From Pseudophaeobacter sp965641885 (GTDB taxonomy: Bacteria; Pseudomonadota; Alphaproteobacteria; Rhodobacterales; Rhodobacteraceae): DNA of 64,000 nucleotides. Positions 7,839 through 16,592 of the stretch are shown here, piece after piece. The translations under genes and the position numbers were made by a program. The notes under the pieces are model-generated. The model saw nothing but the letters and a program-made list of their open reading frames with translations. It was not told the DNA's origin and searched no databases. The stretch's first letter is position 1, and each line of letters opens with the position of its first letter. Where the stretch lies: the NCBI GenBank assembly GCA_965641885.1, contig OZ282574.1, positions 4,216,001-4,280,000 of the forward strand, given 5' to 3'.

Positions 7839-8420
7839 ATGCACAAGCTCATGATGGGGCTGGCTAGGTTCATGGCCATTTTAGGCGGTATGGTCCTCTC
7901 TCTCCTGATCTTTCTGACCTGCCTGTCGATTATCGGTCGCTTGCTCAACGGCGTCTTGCACGGCGATGTGATGCAATCGATTGCGCCGGGCCTCTCGAAC
8001 TGGATGATCACCTGGGTGGGGCCAATCAATGGCGATTTTGAGCTGGTCGAGGCAGGCGTTGCCTTTGCGATCTTTGCCTTTCTTCCCCTCTGCCAGATCT
8101 CTGCCGGTCATGCCGCCGTGGATGTGGTCGCCAATGCCTTTCCGCGTGGCGTCAACCGCTTCCTGCGCATGATAACCGAGCTGCTGTTTGCCGCGGTTCT
8201 GGTGCTGATCGCCTGGCGTCTTGCTGCGGGCACCGTCAGCAAATTTGGCAATGGCGAAACCTCATTCCTGCTGGAGTTCCCAGTCTGGTGGGCCTTGGGA
8301 GCCAGTCTTTTTGGCGCCGTGGTCGCGGCCATTGTGGGCCTCTACATGGGTGCCGTGCGCACCATCGAATTTTTTACCGGCCGTATCCAGATCTGGGACG
8401 GCGTGGAGGGTGAACAGTGA
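7839..8420 (+). CDS. dctQ: TRAP transporter small permease (DctQ family)
   Basis: A 193-residue membrane protein with four predicted helices at about 10-35, 62-85, 105-128 and 148-172. That is the standard DctQ topology and length. It pairs with DctM in the inner membrane to form the sodium-driven TRAP permease served by the binding protein encoded upstream. The stop codon overlaps the GTG start of dctM, so the two subunits are translationally coupled. Confidence 0.9.
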   Translation: MHKLMMGLARFMAILGGMVLSLLIFLTCLSIIGRLLNGVLHGDVMQSIAPGLSNWMITWVGPINGDFELVEAGVAFAIFAFLPLCQISAGHAAVDVVANAFPRGVNRFLRMITELLFAAVLVLIAWRLAAGTVSKFGNGETSFLLEFPVWWALGASLFGAVVAAIVGLYMGAVRTIEFFTGRIQIWDGVEGEQ

Positions 8421-9922
8421 CTGCACTTGAAATTGGTATTGCCTCCTTTCCCGTCCTGATGATCCTGATCTTTTTGCGGGTTCCCATCGGGCTGTCGATG
8501 TTCCTGGTTGGCCTTGGTGGTCTGATCATGGTCACCGACGGCACACAGGTGGCCTTTGGACGGCTCAAAAGCGAAACTTACTCGACCTTTTCGTCCTATT
8601 CGCTGACCATCGTGCCGATGTTCCTGCTGATGGGGCATTTTGCAACGCTGGGCGGCATGTCCTCGGCCCTGTTCAAGGCCGCCGAGGGCTTTTTGGGCCA
8701 TCGCAAGGGCGGTGTGGCCATGGCGGCCATTGGCGCCTGCGCTGGCTTTGGCGCCATATGTGGCTCATCTTTGGCGACAGCCGCCACCATGGGTCGCGTC
8801 GCGCTGCCCGAGCTCAAACAATACGGCTATGCCGGTGGGTTCTCGACAGCAACACTGGCCGCAGGCGGCACGCTGGGCATTTTGATTCCGCCCTCGGTGG
8901 TGCTGGTGATCTATGCCATCCTGACCGAGCAAAACATCGCCAAGCTGTTCCTCGCAGCCTTTCTCCCCGGTTTGCTGGCCGCCATTGGCTATGTCATCGT
9001 GATCTCGATCTATGTGCGCCTCTACCCTGAATCTGCGGGCACACGGCCTGCTATCGCCTGGGCAGAGCGTTTCGCCAATCTCGTCAAAGTCTGGCCGGTC
9101 CTGCTGGTCTTTGGTCTGGTGGTAGGCGGCATCTACGGCGGCTTGTTCACCCCAACCGAGGGCGCCGCTGTTGGTGCCTTTGGCACCGGGTTTATCGCCT
9201 GGATGAACGGCGGTTTGGATCGCGCCAATCTGGTCGACAGCTTTATGGTGACGGCACGCTCAACCGCGATGATCTTTTTCATCGTGCTGGGCGCGGGCTT
9301 TTACAATGGCTTCCTCGCGCTAACCAAGGTGCCACAGGAGCTGGCGGATTTTGTTGTCAGCCAGGGCTATAGCCCCTGGATGGTACTGGCGCTGATCCTG
9401 GCCTTCTATCTGATCTTTGGCTGCCTGATGGATTCCCTGTCAATGATCCTGCTGACCATTCCAATCTTCTTCCCGGTGATTTCGGTGATGGATTTTGGTC
9501 TGTTGTCCCTGATCGACATGCAGGCTGATGCGGCGATGGAGGTGCTGCGCAACGGGGTGCCTGAAGGCATGGGAGCCGAGATGCTCGCCTCGATACAAGA
9601 GGCCATCGCCACGGGCACCGAACTCACCCGCGATCAGATGAAGGAGCTGGGCATTCGGGTCACCGAGGGTCGCGTCAACCGGATCGAGACAGAGTATGTC
9701 GCCATCTGGTTCGGCATTCTGGTGCTGATCGTGGTCGAAGTGGGCCTGATCACACCGCCGGTTGGCATGAACCTGTTCATCATCAACGCGATGGATCGCA
9801 AGACCAGAATGATCGACACCTACAAGGCGGTGATGTTCTTTGTCGCCTCCGACATCATCCGAGTGATCCTTCTTGTGGCCTTCCCCTTTATCACCCTGCT
9901 GCCGCTGCTGCTGTTGTACTAA
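8417..9922 (+). CDS. dctM: TRAP transporter large permease (DctM family)
   Basis: A 501-residue polytopic membrane protein. Typical DctM landmarks include VPIGLSMFLVGLGGL near residue 25, GACAGFGAICGSSLATAATM near 110, TLGILIPPSVVLVIYA near 155 and GLITPPVGMNLFI near 450. It starts at a GTG overlapping the dctQ stop by four bases. Residues 360-420 hold a hydrophilic loop (EVLRNGVPEGMGAEML onward) longer than in many DctM proteins. It is followed by a strong terminator. It works with the adjacent DctP and DctQ to import a small carboxylate-like solute. Confidence 0.93.
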   Translation: MTALEIGIASFPVLMILIFLRVPIGLSMFLVGLGGLIMVTDGTQVAFGRLKSETYSTFSSYSLTIVPMFLLMGHFATLGGMSSALFKAAEGFLGHRKGGVAMAAIGACAGFGAICGSSLATAATMGRVALPELKQYGYAGGFSTATLAAGGTLGILIPPSVVLVIYAILTEQNIAKLFLAAFLPGLLAAIGYVIVISIYVRLYPESAGTRPAIAWAERFANLVKVWPVLLVFGLVVGGIYGGLFTPTEGAAVGAFGTGFIAWMNGGLDRANLVDSFMVTARSTAMIFFIVLGAGFYNGFLALTKVPQELADFVVSQGYSPWMVLALILAFYLIFGCLMDSLSMILLTIPIFFPVISVMDFGLLSLIDMQADAAMEVLRNGVPEGMGAEMLASIQEAIATGTELTRDQMKELGIRVTEGRVNRIETEYVAIWFGILVLIVVEVGLITPPVGMNLFIINAMDRKTRMIDTYKAVMFFVASDIIRVILLVAFPFITLLPLLLLY

Positions 9923-9949
9923 TAGCCCGGCCACAGGACGTAAAATCTG

Positions 9950-9983
9950 ACCCTTCTCCAGCCCTGCTGGGGAAGGGTTTTTT
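9950..9983 (+). terminator. Rho-independent terminator after TRAP genes
   Basis: ACCCTTC at 9950-9956 pairs with GAAGGGT at 9972-9978, extended by TCC/GGG pairs and followed by six T residues. It ends the dctPQM transcript. Confidence 0.85.
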
Positions 9984-10056
9984 ATGCAAAGCTGTTTGAA
10001 AGATCCCCATGTCAAAGCTAGGGTACCTCACCAGCCGCGCAGGCAAAGGAGTTGAA

Positions 10057-10506
10057 ATGTCACAACAGGTTAGCGAGACCGCCAACAGCAGCAGCTTTGT
10101 GCATGAAATCCGCGTCGGCTGGGGGCACTGCGACCCGGCCCAGATCGCCTATACCGGCCATTTGCCCGGTTTTGCGCTGGAAGCGATTGATGCCTGGTGG
10201 GAACACCACCTGAATGGCGATGGCTGGTTTCAGATGGAGCTGGATCGCGGCACCGGCACGCCCTTTGTCAGCATGAATTTAGAGTTCCGCTCGCCCGTCA
10301 CCCCGCGCCACAGGCTGCACTGTGAGGTCTGGCCCGCCGCGATTGGCACCAAATCCGTGACCTTTCGGGTCGATGCCCGCCAAAACGACGTACTGTGCTT
10401 TGAAGGCCGCTTCACCTGCGTCTTTATCGACCCGGCAGAGTTCAAAGCCCGCCCCGCCCCAGCGGACTACCGCGCCGTGATCGAGGCAAATCTGCGCCCG
10501 GAATAG
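10057..10506 (+). CDS. Acyl-CoA thioesterase (4-hydroxybenzoyl-CoA thioesterase family)
   Basis: A 149-residue hotdog-fold protein. The motif GHCDPAQIAYTGHLPGF near residue 25 is the 4HBT active-site helix, with the aspartate that polarises the thioester. VSMNLEFRSPV near 75 is the conserved beta strand. AAAGGAG precedes ATG 10057; an upstream in-frame ATG at 10009 has no such site. It stands alone after the TRAP terminator, so it may have its own promoter. In this family the substrate varies (4-hydroxybenzoyl-CoA, aminobenzoyl-CoA, short acyl-CoAs) and cannot be fixed here. It could serve the upstream catabolic block. Confidence 0.85.
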   Translation: MSQQVSETANSSSFVHEIRVGWGHCDPAQIAYTGHLPGFALEAIDAWWEHHLNGDGWFQMELDRGTGTPFVSMNLEFRSPVTPRHRLHCEVWPAAIGTKSVTFRVDARQNDVLCFEGRFTCVFIDPAEFKARPAPADYRAVIEANLRPE

Positions 10507-10531
10507 CTGGAATAGGTGGAATAATCGGGAC

Positions 10532-11746
10532 TCAAAGTGCCTCGCGCAGCCAGCCCGCGCCAAACTCTAGCCGCGCCAAACCGGCAAATCGGGCAACACG
10601 CTCCAGCTCAGACTCAAACCGTTTGATCCGCGCGGGCGAAAATTTCACGCCCCGCTCAGGCCAGAGCGCTGTAACCCGCAGGCAATCTGCTGCCCGGTCC
10701 GCCTTCATGTCGACACGTCCCACCAGACGCGCACCTTCCAGCAGCGGGAAAACATAGTAGCCATAAATGCGCTTTGGCGCCGGGGTAAAAACCTCGATCC
10801 GGTAGTGAAAGCCAAACAGCCGTTCCGCGCGTTTGCGATCCCGCAGCATGGGATCAAACGGGCTAAGCAGTCGCATCCGGCCAGGCGGCGGCCCAAGCTC
10901 TGCCGCAGTGGCGATGGTATCGGGCCGGGCAAAATGTTTGCGCAGGGAACCATCTGCCGCCTCGACCTCGACCTCTTCGATCTCACCGCGCGCCTGGGCC
11001 GCCTGACACCAGTCTCGCGCCTCAGCGGCAGAGGCCGTATCCCAAAAGGCGGCAAGTTCCCCCGAGGTGGCAAAGCCAAGCCGGTCCAGCGCAGCATTGC
11101 ACAGCCAGGCGACCGTGGGCGCGGCCTCTACAGGGTCTGTTGGGGCATGCAGGCCTTCGTCGATCACCCGCTCGGTCAGGTCATAGCGCTTTTGAAACCC
11201 GCTCCGGCCTACGACGGTCAGCGCGCCGGTGCGCCACAAATACTCCAGCGCGGTCTTTGACGGATGCCAGTCCCACCAGCCACCAGAGCTCTTTTTCTCA
11301 TCCTTGCTCAGATCAGACGAGCTAACCACACCGTGATCGCGGATATGGCGCAGCACCGTGTCAAACTGCTGCTCAAACCCATCGCGGCGCCAGTTGCGCC
11401 AGCGTTTACGCAGCAGTTCCTCATCGCGCTGAAACCGCAGATGCCACTGCGGATAAAACGCCAGCGGGATCATCGCGGCGTCATGGGTCCAGTGCTCAAA
11501 CAGTGCGCCGCCGCCATGATAGAGATCGGTCAGGTGTTTCGCGCGATAATTGGCGCGGCGCGAATATAGAATCACGTCATGCGCCCGCGCCACAGTGTTG
11601 ATACTGTCGAGCTGGACAAACCCAAGCCGCGATATCAGCTGCAACAGATCCGCGCCTTTTGCACCGCCGCGAGGCTGCTCCAACAGCGCGTGACGATCCA
11701 TAAACTGACGCCGTGCTGCCGCATTATCCAGCCGCGGCAATGCCAT
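10532..11746 (-). CDS. Winged-helix DNA glycosylase, YcaQ/AlkX family
   Basis: A 404-residue protein with winged-helix architecture (PF06224). LGFVQLDSINTVARAHD near residue 40 contains the QxD motif seen in interstrand crosslink DNA glycosylases of the YcaQ/AlkZ family. HDAAMIPLAFYP and RLLSPFDPMLRDRKRAERLFGF are further family signatures. The expected role is unhooking bulky or crosslinked N-alkyl purines. Its ATG overlaps the stop of the upstream LacI-type regulator by one base, so the two are probably cotranscribed. That pairing has no obvious functional logic. Family assignment is secure. Confidence 0.85.
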   Translation of the reverse strand: MALPRLDNAAARRQFMDRHALLEQPRGGAKGADLLQLISRLGFVQLDSINTVARAHDVILYSRRANYRAKHLTDLYHGGGALFEHWTHDAAMIPLAFYPQWHLRFQRDEELLRKRWRNWRRDGFEQQFDTVLRHIRDHGVVSSSDLSKDEKKSSGGWWDWHPSKTALEYLWRTGALTVVGRSGFQKRYDLTERVIDEGLHAPTDPVEAAPTVAWLCNAALDRLGFATSGELAAFWDTASAAEARDWCQAAQARGEIEEVEVEAADGSLRKHFARPDTIATAAELGPPPGRMRLLSPFDPMLRDRKRAERLFGFHYRIEVFTPAPKRIYGYYVFPLLEGARLVGRVDMKADRAADCLRVTALWPERGVKFSPARIKRFESELERVARFAGLARLEFGAGWLREAL

Positions 11747-12771
11747 CAGCGCCGCTTGAGCGTATCACCATAAGAGATGGTGGGGGTCAGGGTCACATGC
11801 CGTTCCATTTCTGCCTCGGGGTCATCCAGCTGGGCGGCAATGATTTCGGCCGCCTTGCGACCAATCTCCAGTCGGCAGGCATCCATGGTGGCCAGCTGAC
11901 GCGGCAAACCCTGTAGCAGCTCCACTCCGTTAAAGCCGGCCAGACCAATCTGTCCCGGCACATCAATGCCCTGATCCAACAAATAAAGCAGCCCACCGGC
12001 ACCAATCATATCATTGGAATAATACAGAAAATCCAGCTCGGGAGAGCGTTCCAGCATCTCCTGTGTCATCTCGCGCCCCTTCGCCAGGGCAGAGCCACCA
12101 GAGTAAAAGGCGCGATCTTCGATCTCGACGCCTTCCTTGGCCAGCGCCTCGGTGAAGCCCTCAAAGCGTTTGCGCGCGCGGTGATCCAGCGGCATCTTGG
12201 TGCCCATAAAACCAATGTGGCGATAGCCCGCCTTGAGGATCGCCTTGGCCATTTCGCGCCCGGCGCGCCGATGCGAAATCCCCACCATAGCATCCACCGG
12301 CTTGCCATCGGTATCCATGATCTCAACCACTGGAATACCTGCAGCGTTGAGCATGGCACGCGCCGCTTCGGTATGTTCAAGCCCGGCGATGATAACGCCA
12401 GAGGGCCGCCAGGAGAGCATCTCGTAGAGGACTTTTTCTTCCTTCTCGGGCTGATAGTCGGTGACACCCACAACAGGCTGCAGTTTGGTGTTTTCCAACA
12501 CCTGATTGACGCCTGTCAGCACCTCGGGAAACACCATGTTAGAGAGGGACGGAATAATCACCGCCACCAGATTAACCCGGTTCGACGCCAGCGCCCCTGC
12601 AATCTTGTTGGGCACATAGCCCAGTTCCTTGGCGGCACTCAGAACCTTGATACGGGTTTTTTCAGAGACATCGCCACGATTGCGCAACACGCGGCTCACC
12701 GTCATCTCTGAGACGCCGGTGGCTTCTGATACATCACGAAGGGTGAGGGGGCGCTTGTTTTCCGTGGTCAC
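11746..12771 (-). CDS. LacI-family transcriptional regulator
   Basis: A 341-residue LacI/GalR regulator of standard length. TLRDVSEATGVSEMTVSRVL at residues 10-29 is the helix-turn-helix; DVSEKTRIKVLSAAKELGYVPN is the hinge approach. The rest is a periplasmic-binding-protein-like sensor domain (VAVIIPSLSNMVFPEVLTGV, SNDMIGAGGLLYLLDQGIDVPG). It looks most like the gluconate repressor GntR subgroup, but no sugar genes adjoin it, so its regulon lies elsewhere. It overlaps the YcaQ-type gene by one base. Confidence 0.88.
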   Translation of the reverse strand: MTTENKRPLTLRDVSEATGVSEMTVSRVLRNRGDVSEKTRIKVLSAAKELGYVPNKIAGALASNRVNLVAVIIPSLSNMVFPEVLTGVNQVLENTKLQPVVGVTDYQPEKEEKVLYEMLSWRPSGVIIAGLEHTEAARAMLNAAGIPVVEIMDTDGKPVDAMVGISHRRAGREMAKAILKAGYRHIGFMGTKMPLDHRARKRFEGFTEALAKEGVEIEDRAFYSGGSALAKGREMTQEMLERSPELDFLYYSNDMIGAGGLLYLLDQGIDVPGQIGLAGFNGVELLQGLPRQLATMDACRLEIGRKAAEIIAAQLDDPEAEMERHVTLTPTISYGDTLKRR

Positions 12772-12939
12772 GTTCTACGGCCTCTTGTTTTTTGCTGTTT
12801 CGACGTTAGCCAGAGAGCGCACCCAGCACAATGGGGCGCGGCACAATAGAGCATGGCAAAGCGCCGCAATAAACTCCAGCCTGATGCCCTGCTGCCCATT
12901 GTGATGACAGAAATGATTTGCTATCGCGTAAACGTGTCT

Positions 12940-13016
12940 GGCCCCGTGGCTCAACTGGATAGAGCAGCCCCCTCCTAAGGGGCAGGTTATTGGTTCGAAT
13001 CCAATCGGGGTCACCA
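12940..13016 (+). tRNA. tRNA-Arg (anticodon CCU)
   Basis: A full cloverleaf is visible. The acceptor GGCCCCG (12940-12946) pairs with CGGGGTC (13006-13012), including one G-T pair. D arm GCTC/GAGC, anticodon stem GCCCC/GGGGC around loop CTCCTAA with CCT at 12974-12976, and T arm ATTGG/CCAAT around TTCGAAT complete it. CCA is encoded in the DNA. Confidence 0.95.
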
Positions 13017-13409
13017 AAAAATCAATTACTTATCTGAATGTCAGAAGTTTTTCCTCATTCACGGAACCAGGCTTCTCAAAGCGCAACGCCCAAAGGATAT
13101 GATAGCCCTCGTGAATCCAACGCAGTTTTCGCCATAGCAGCCATCCTTGTTCGGCCGTTTTCTTGGCGCCAGAGGGGCCAGAGGAGCCAGACATGCGCCA
13201 ATTACAGATCACATGAGGCCTGGACAGGTCAAAAACTGAGCGTTTCGCGCCGCCGCGATTCACCATGGGTACCAGATAGCTGGTGACCTGCTCGCCTGAA
13301 ATGTCTGGTGCTTAGAAGAGCCTTAGGGGAAATTTACGCATTCAAAAATGCAACGGCGGCGCGCAAGGGTATACGCGCCGCGCAATTTTATGTGCTTTCT
13401 TACAATGGT
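13017..13409. other. Non-coding stretch between tRNA-Arg and gyrB
   Basis: About 390 bases hold only short overlapping frames (for example a 78-codon frame at 13030-13266 on the minus strand). None has a good ribosome binding site or a recognisable family. It could be remnant sequence; tRNA 3' ends are common integration sites, but no integrase or second tRNA 3' copy was seen. Confidence 0.4.
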
Positions 13410-15827
13410 TTAGAAATCCAGGTTCTCAACGCTCAAGGCGTTTTTCTGGATAAACTCACGGCGCGGCTCAACCACGTCTCCCATCAGTTTGGTAAAGAGA
13501 TCATCGGCTTCGACCATATCGTTTACGCGCACTTGCAACAGCGTCCGGGCGTCCGGGTCCAATGTGGTTTCCCACAGCTGATCCGGGTTCATTTCACCCA
13601 GTCCTTTATAGCGCTGTAGCGACAGACCCTTTTCGCCTTCGTCCATGATGGCCTTCAGCAGATCCAGCGGTCCATGAATGGCCTGCACGCGATCCCGGCG
13701 CACCAGCTGTCCGGAGGTGGCGTAGATCTCTTGCAGGCTTTTGGTAAAGCTGCCGGTCTTGCGGGCCTCGCCAGAGCGCAGCATTGGGCCATCCAACGTG
13801 CGCACTTCTTCGACGCCGCGCAAAATACGCGCCAACCGCATACCGTGATCCTGGGTAATACGGCCCTGCCAACCTTTTTCATATTCCAGCGCAATAAGAT
13901 CAAGACGGGCGGCAACCTTATCAGCCACACCCTGCAGGTCCGCATCGACCGCGCCGGGGACAAAGGCGCCGGCGATGGCTGCCTGTTCCAGGATGTGACG
14001 CGGATAGTGGGTCGGGAAGGCATCAAGCACGCGCTTCAGTTGACGCGCCTCGTCCACCACGCGGGTCAGATCGCGGCCCACTAGCTCTTCTCCCGAGCCG
14101 AGCTTCAGTGTCGCGCCCTCAACCCCCTGCTGCACCAGGTAGCTTTCCATTTCGGCCTGATCCTTAAGGTAGACCTCGGATTTTCCACGCGCCACTTTGT
14201 ACAGCGGCGGCTGCGCGATATAGAGGTAACCCCCCTCGATCAGCTCGGGCATCTGGCGGTAGAAGAAGGTCAAAAGCAATGTCCGGATATGGGCGCCATC
14301 GACGTCCGCATCCGTCATGATGACAATCTTGTGGTAGCGCAGTTTTTTGATATCAAACTCGTCCCGCCCAATGCCGGTGCCAAGCGCCATCACCATATTG
14401 CCAATTTCCTGGCTACCCAGCATACGGTCAAAGCGGGCCCGCTCGACGTTCAGGATCTTACCTTTCAGCGGCAAAATCGCCTGTGTCTTACGATCACGGC
14501 CAGTCTGGGCTGAGCCCCCGGCGCTGTCACCCTCCACCAGGAAGATTTCAGTGTTGACCGGGTCTTTGTCAGAGCAGTCTTTCAGCTTGGAGCTGAGAAA
14601 GTTGAGGTCCATCGGGTTCTTGCGGCGTGTCAGATCGCGGGCCTTGCGGGCCGCCTCACGCGCCAGCGCGGCCTCGACAACCTTGCCAACAATCTGCTTG
14701 GCCTGGGTCGGGTTCTCTTCAAACCATTCCGCCAGCTTCTCATTCACCAGGCCCTCAACAACCGGGCGCACCTCAGAAGAAACCAGCTTGTCCTTGGTCT
14801 GGCTGGAGAACTTGGGGTCTGGTACTTTTACCGACAGAACACAGGTCAGGCCTTCACGGGCGTCATCGCCGGTAAAGGTGACCTTCTCTTTTTTGGCAAT
14901 GCCACTGGACTGCGCGTAGTTGTTGATGGTCCGGGTCAGGGCGCCGCGAAAACCCGCCAGGTGGGTGCCGCCATCGCGCTGAGGAATGTTGTTGGTAAAG
15001 GGCAGCACCGACTCGTGATAGCTGTCGTTCCACCACATCGCCACTTCAACCACGATGTCGTCTTTCTCGCCGATGATATAGACTGGTGTCTCCATCACGG
15101 GTGTTTTGGAGCGGTCGAGATATTTCACAAATTCTTTAACGCCGCCCTCATAGCACAGCTCAGTCATGAGCCGCTCTGCCGGGCGTTCGTCAATCAGGAT
15201 AATCTTGACGCCCGAATTCAGAAAGGCGAGCTCGCGCAGGCGCTTTTCCAGCGTCTCAAACGAATACTCCAGATTGGAGAATGTTTTGGTCGAGGCCATA
15301 AAGCGCACTTCGGTGCCGGTGCGATCACCGCACTCCTGCACCACCTTCAGGTGTTCAACCGTATCGCCGCCCTCAAAGCGCGCAACGTGTTCTTTGCCTT
15401 CGCGCCAGATCCGCAGCTCAAGCCAATCGCTGAGCGCGTTCACCACCGAAACACCAACGCCGTGCAGACCACCGGAGACCTTGTAGGAGTTGCTGTCGAA
15501 TTTGCCGCCCGCATGCAGCTGGGTCATGATGACCTCGGCCGCCGAGACGCCCTCTTCTTCGTGGATGCCGACGGGGATGCCGCGACCATTGTCGCTGACT
15601 GAAACGCTGGAGTCGGCGTGAATTTTCACTGTGACCGCATCGGCGTGACCCGCCAGGGCTTCGTCGATACCGTTGTCCACCACCTCATAGACCATGTGGT
15701 GCAAACCAGAGCCGTCATCGGTATCACCGATATACATGCCAGGACGTTTGCGAACGGCTTCCAACCCTCTGAGAACCTTGATGGAATCGGCACCATATTC
15801 TGCTGGGGCTTGTTCGTTGTCAGACAT
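13410..15827 (-). CDS. gyrB: DNA gyrase subunit B
   Basis: An 805-residue type II topoisomerase subunit. The N-terminal GHKL ATPase shows EVVDNGIDEALAGH, DNGRGIPVGIH and GGLHGVGVSVVNALS. The transducer domain is followed by TOPRIM motifs EGDSAGG and DADVDGAHIRTL, and the C-terminus ends with the conserved YKGLGEMNPDQLWETT. With GyrA, encoded elsewhere, it introduces negative supercoils using ATP. The ATG at 15827 (MSDNEQ) is chosen because AGGAAG precedes it and a near-consensus promoter lies just upstream, which rules out the longer frame. It ends the gene row dnaA-dnaN-recF-LysE-gyrB. Confidence 0.98.
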   Translation of the reverse strand: MSDNEQAPAEYGADSIKVLRGLEAVRKRPGMYIGDTDDGSGLHHMVYEVVDNGIDEALAGHADAVTVKIHADSSVSVSDNGRGIPVGIHEEEGVSAAEVIMTQLHAGGKFDSNSYKVSGGLHGVGVSVVNALSDWLELRIWREGKEHVARFEGGDTVEHLKVVQECGDRTGTEVRFMASTKTFSNLEYSFETLEKRLRELAFLNSGVKIILIDERPAERLMTELCYEGGVKEFVKYLDRSKTPVMETPVYIIGEKDDIVVEVAMWWNDSYHESVLPFTNNIPQRDGGTHLAGFRGALTRTINNYAQSSGIAKKEKVTFTGDDAREGLTCVLSVKVPDPKFSSQTKDKLVSSEVRPVVEGLVNEKLAEWFEENPTQAKQIVGKVVEAALAREAARKARDLTRRKNPMDLNFLSSKLKDCSDKDPVNTEIFLVEGDSAGGSAQTGRDRKTQAILPLKGKILNVERARFDRMLGSQEIGNMVMALGTGIGRDEFDIKKLRYHKIVIMTDADVDGAHIRTLLLTFFYRQMPELIEGGYLYIAQPPLYKVARGKSEVYLKDQAEMESYLVQQGVEGATLKLGSGEELVGRDLTRVVDEARQLKRVLDAFPTHYPRHILEQAAIAGAFVPGAVDADLQGVADKVAARLDLIALEYEKGWQGRITQDHGMRLARILRGVEEVRTLDGPMLRSGEARKTGSFTKSLQEIYATSGQLVRRDRVQAIHGPLDLLKAIMDEGEKGLSLQRYKGLGEMNPDQLWETTLDPDARTLLQVRVNDMVEADDLFTKLMGDVVEPRREFIQKNALSVENLDF

Positions 15828-15855
15828 TCGCGACTTCCTGTTTAACCTTTGGGAT

Positions 15856-15884
15856 TTTATACGCAATTCCGCTCTGATTGTCAC
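15856..15884 (-). promoter_or_regulatory. gyrB promoter
   Basis: On the minus strand GTGACA (15884-15879) and TATAAA (15861-15856) are separated by exactly 17 bases, each one mismatch from the sigma-70-type consensus. The -10 lies about 29 bases before the gyrB ATG. Confidence 0.65.
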
Positions 15885-15971
15885 CCACAGAGCCCGGTTT
15901 TTCTTGACGTTTGAACGGATTATCCCCCCATGATCCAACCCGCGTTTTCACGCCTGAAAACCCTGTGCAGA

Positions 15972-16592
15972 TCAGGTAAACGGCAGCAGCATGCCCACGC
16001 CGATCAGCAAGGCTCCCGAGGTCAGATTGAGCCGCCGCATGGCCTGCGGTGACGAGATCACGGCCCGCAAATGATGCACCATCCCCGCCATGGCAAGGTT
16101 GCCCAAAAGCGGCACCGCAAAAGAGAGGCAAAGGATCACCACAACATCAATCCAGGTGATCGCGCCAAGATCAAAAAAGCCGGGCAAAAGCCCCATGTAG
16201 AACAGAATGGCTTTGGGATTGCCAAGGATCACCGCCAGTCCGGCAACAAATCCGGCCCAGGCTCCGGGGCGGGTCAGGGCCCGGTTTTCCTCAAGCCTGC
16301 GGTCGGCCCCCCGGATCACCAGAACGCCCATGGTGATGAACATCAGACACGCGACCCAACGCAGCACCAGCATCACCTCGCCCAAACTTACCGCCAGCCA
16401 GGACATGCCGCCAATCGCCACCAGCGGCCATATAATATCGCCGCACGCCACCCCCAGCGCCAGCGGCCAGGCCGCCTGAAACCCGCCCGAGACCGCCCGC
16501 GCCATCAGCGCCAGCCAGACAGGGCCAGGCGTCAGAAACAGCACAAACAAGGCGCCGGCATAGAACAGCAGATCCCAAACCGAGAGCGTCAT
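15972..16592 (-). CDS. LysE-family amino acid exporter
   Basis: A 206-residue inner-membrane protein with about six helices. FLTPGPVWLALMARAVSGGF near residue 20 and LGVACGDIIWPLVAIGG near 45 are the LysE/RhtB signature, and GNPKAILFYMGLLPGFFD near 123 is the second conserved block. Members export amino acids or their analogues; the specificity is unknown. Its ATG overlaps the recF stop (ATGA), so it is translated from the replication-gene transcript. That is an odd place for an exporter, between recF and gyrB. Confidence 0.88.
   Translation of the reverse strand: MTLSVWDLLFYAGALFVLFLTPGPVWLALMARAVSGGFQAAWPLALGVACGDIIWPLVAIGGMSWLAVSLGEVMLVLRWVACLMFITMGVLVIRGADRRLEENRALTRPGAWAGFVAGLAVILGNPKAILFYMGLLPGFFDLGAITWIDVVVILCLSFAVPLLGNLAMAGMVHHLRAVISSPQAMRRLNLTSGALLIGVGMLLPFT

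Noticed and set aside
13017..13409. An integrated element at tRNA-Arg
   Set aside because: No integrase, no att-like second copy of the tRNA 3' end and a conserved core gene directly after. Only short meaningless frames are present.
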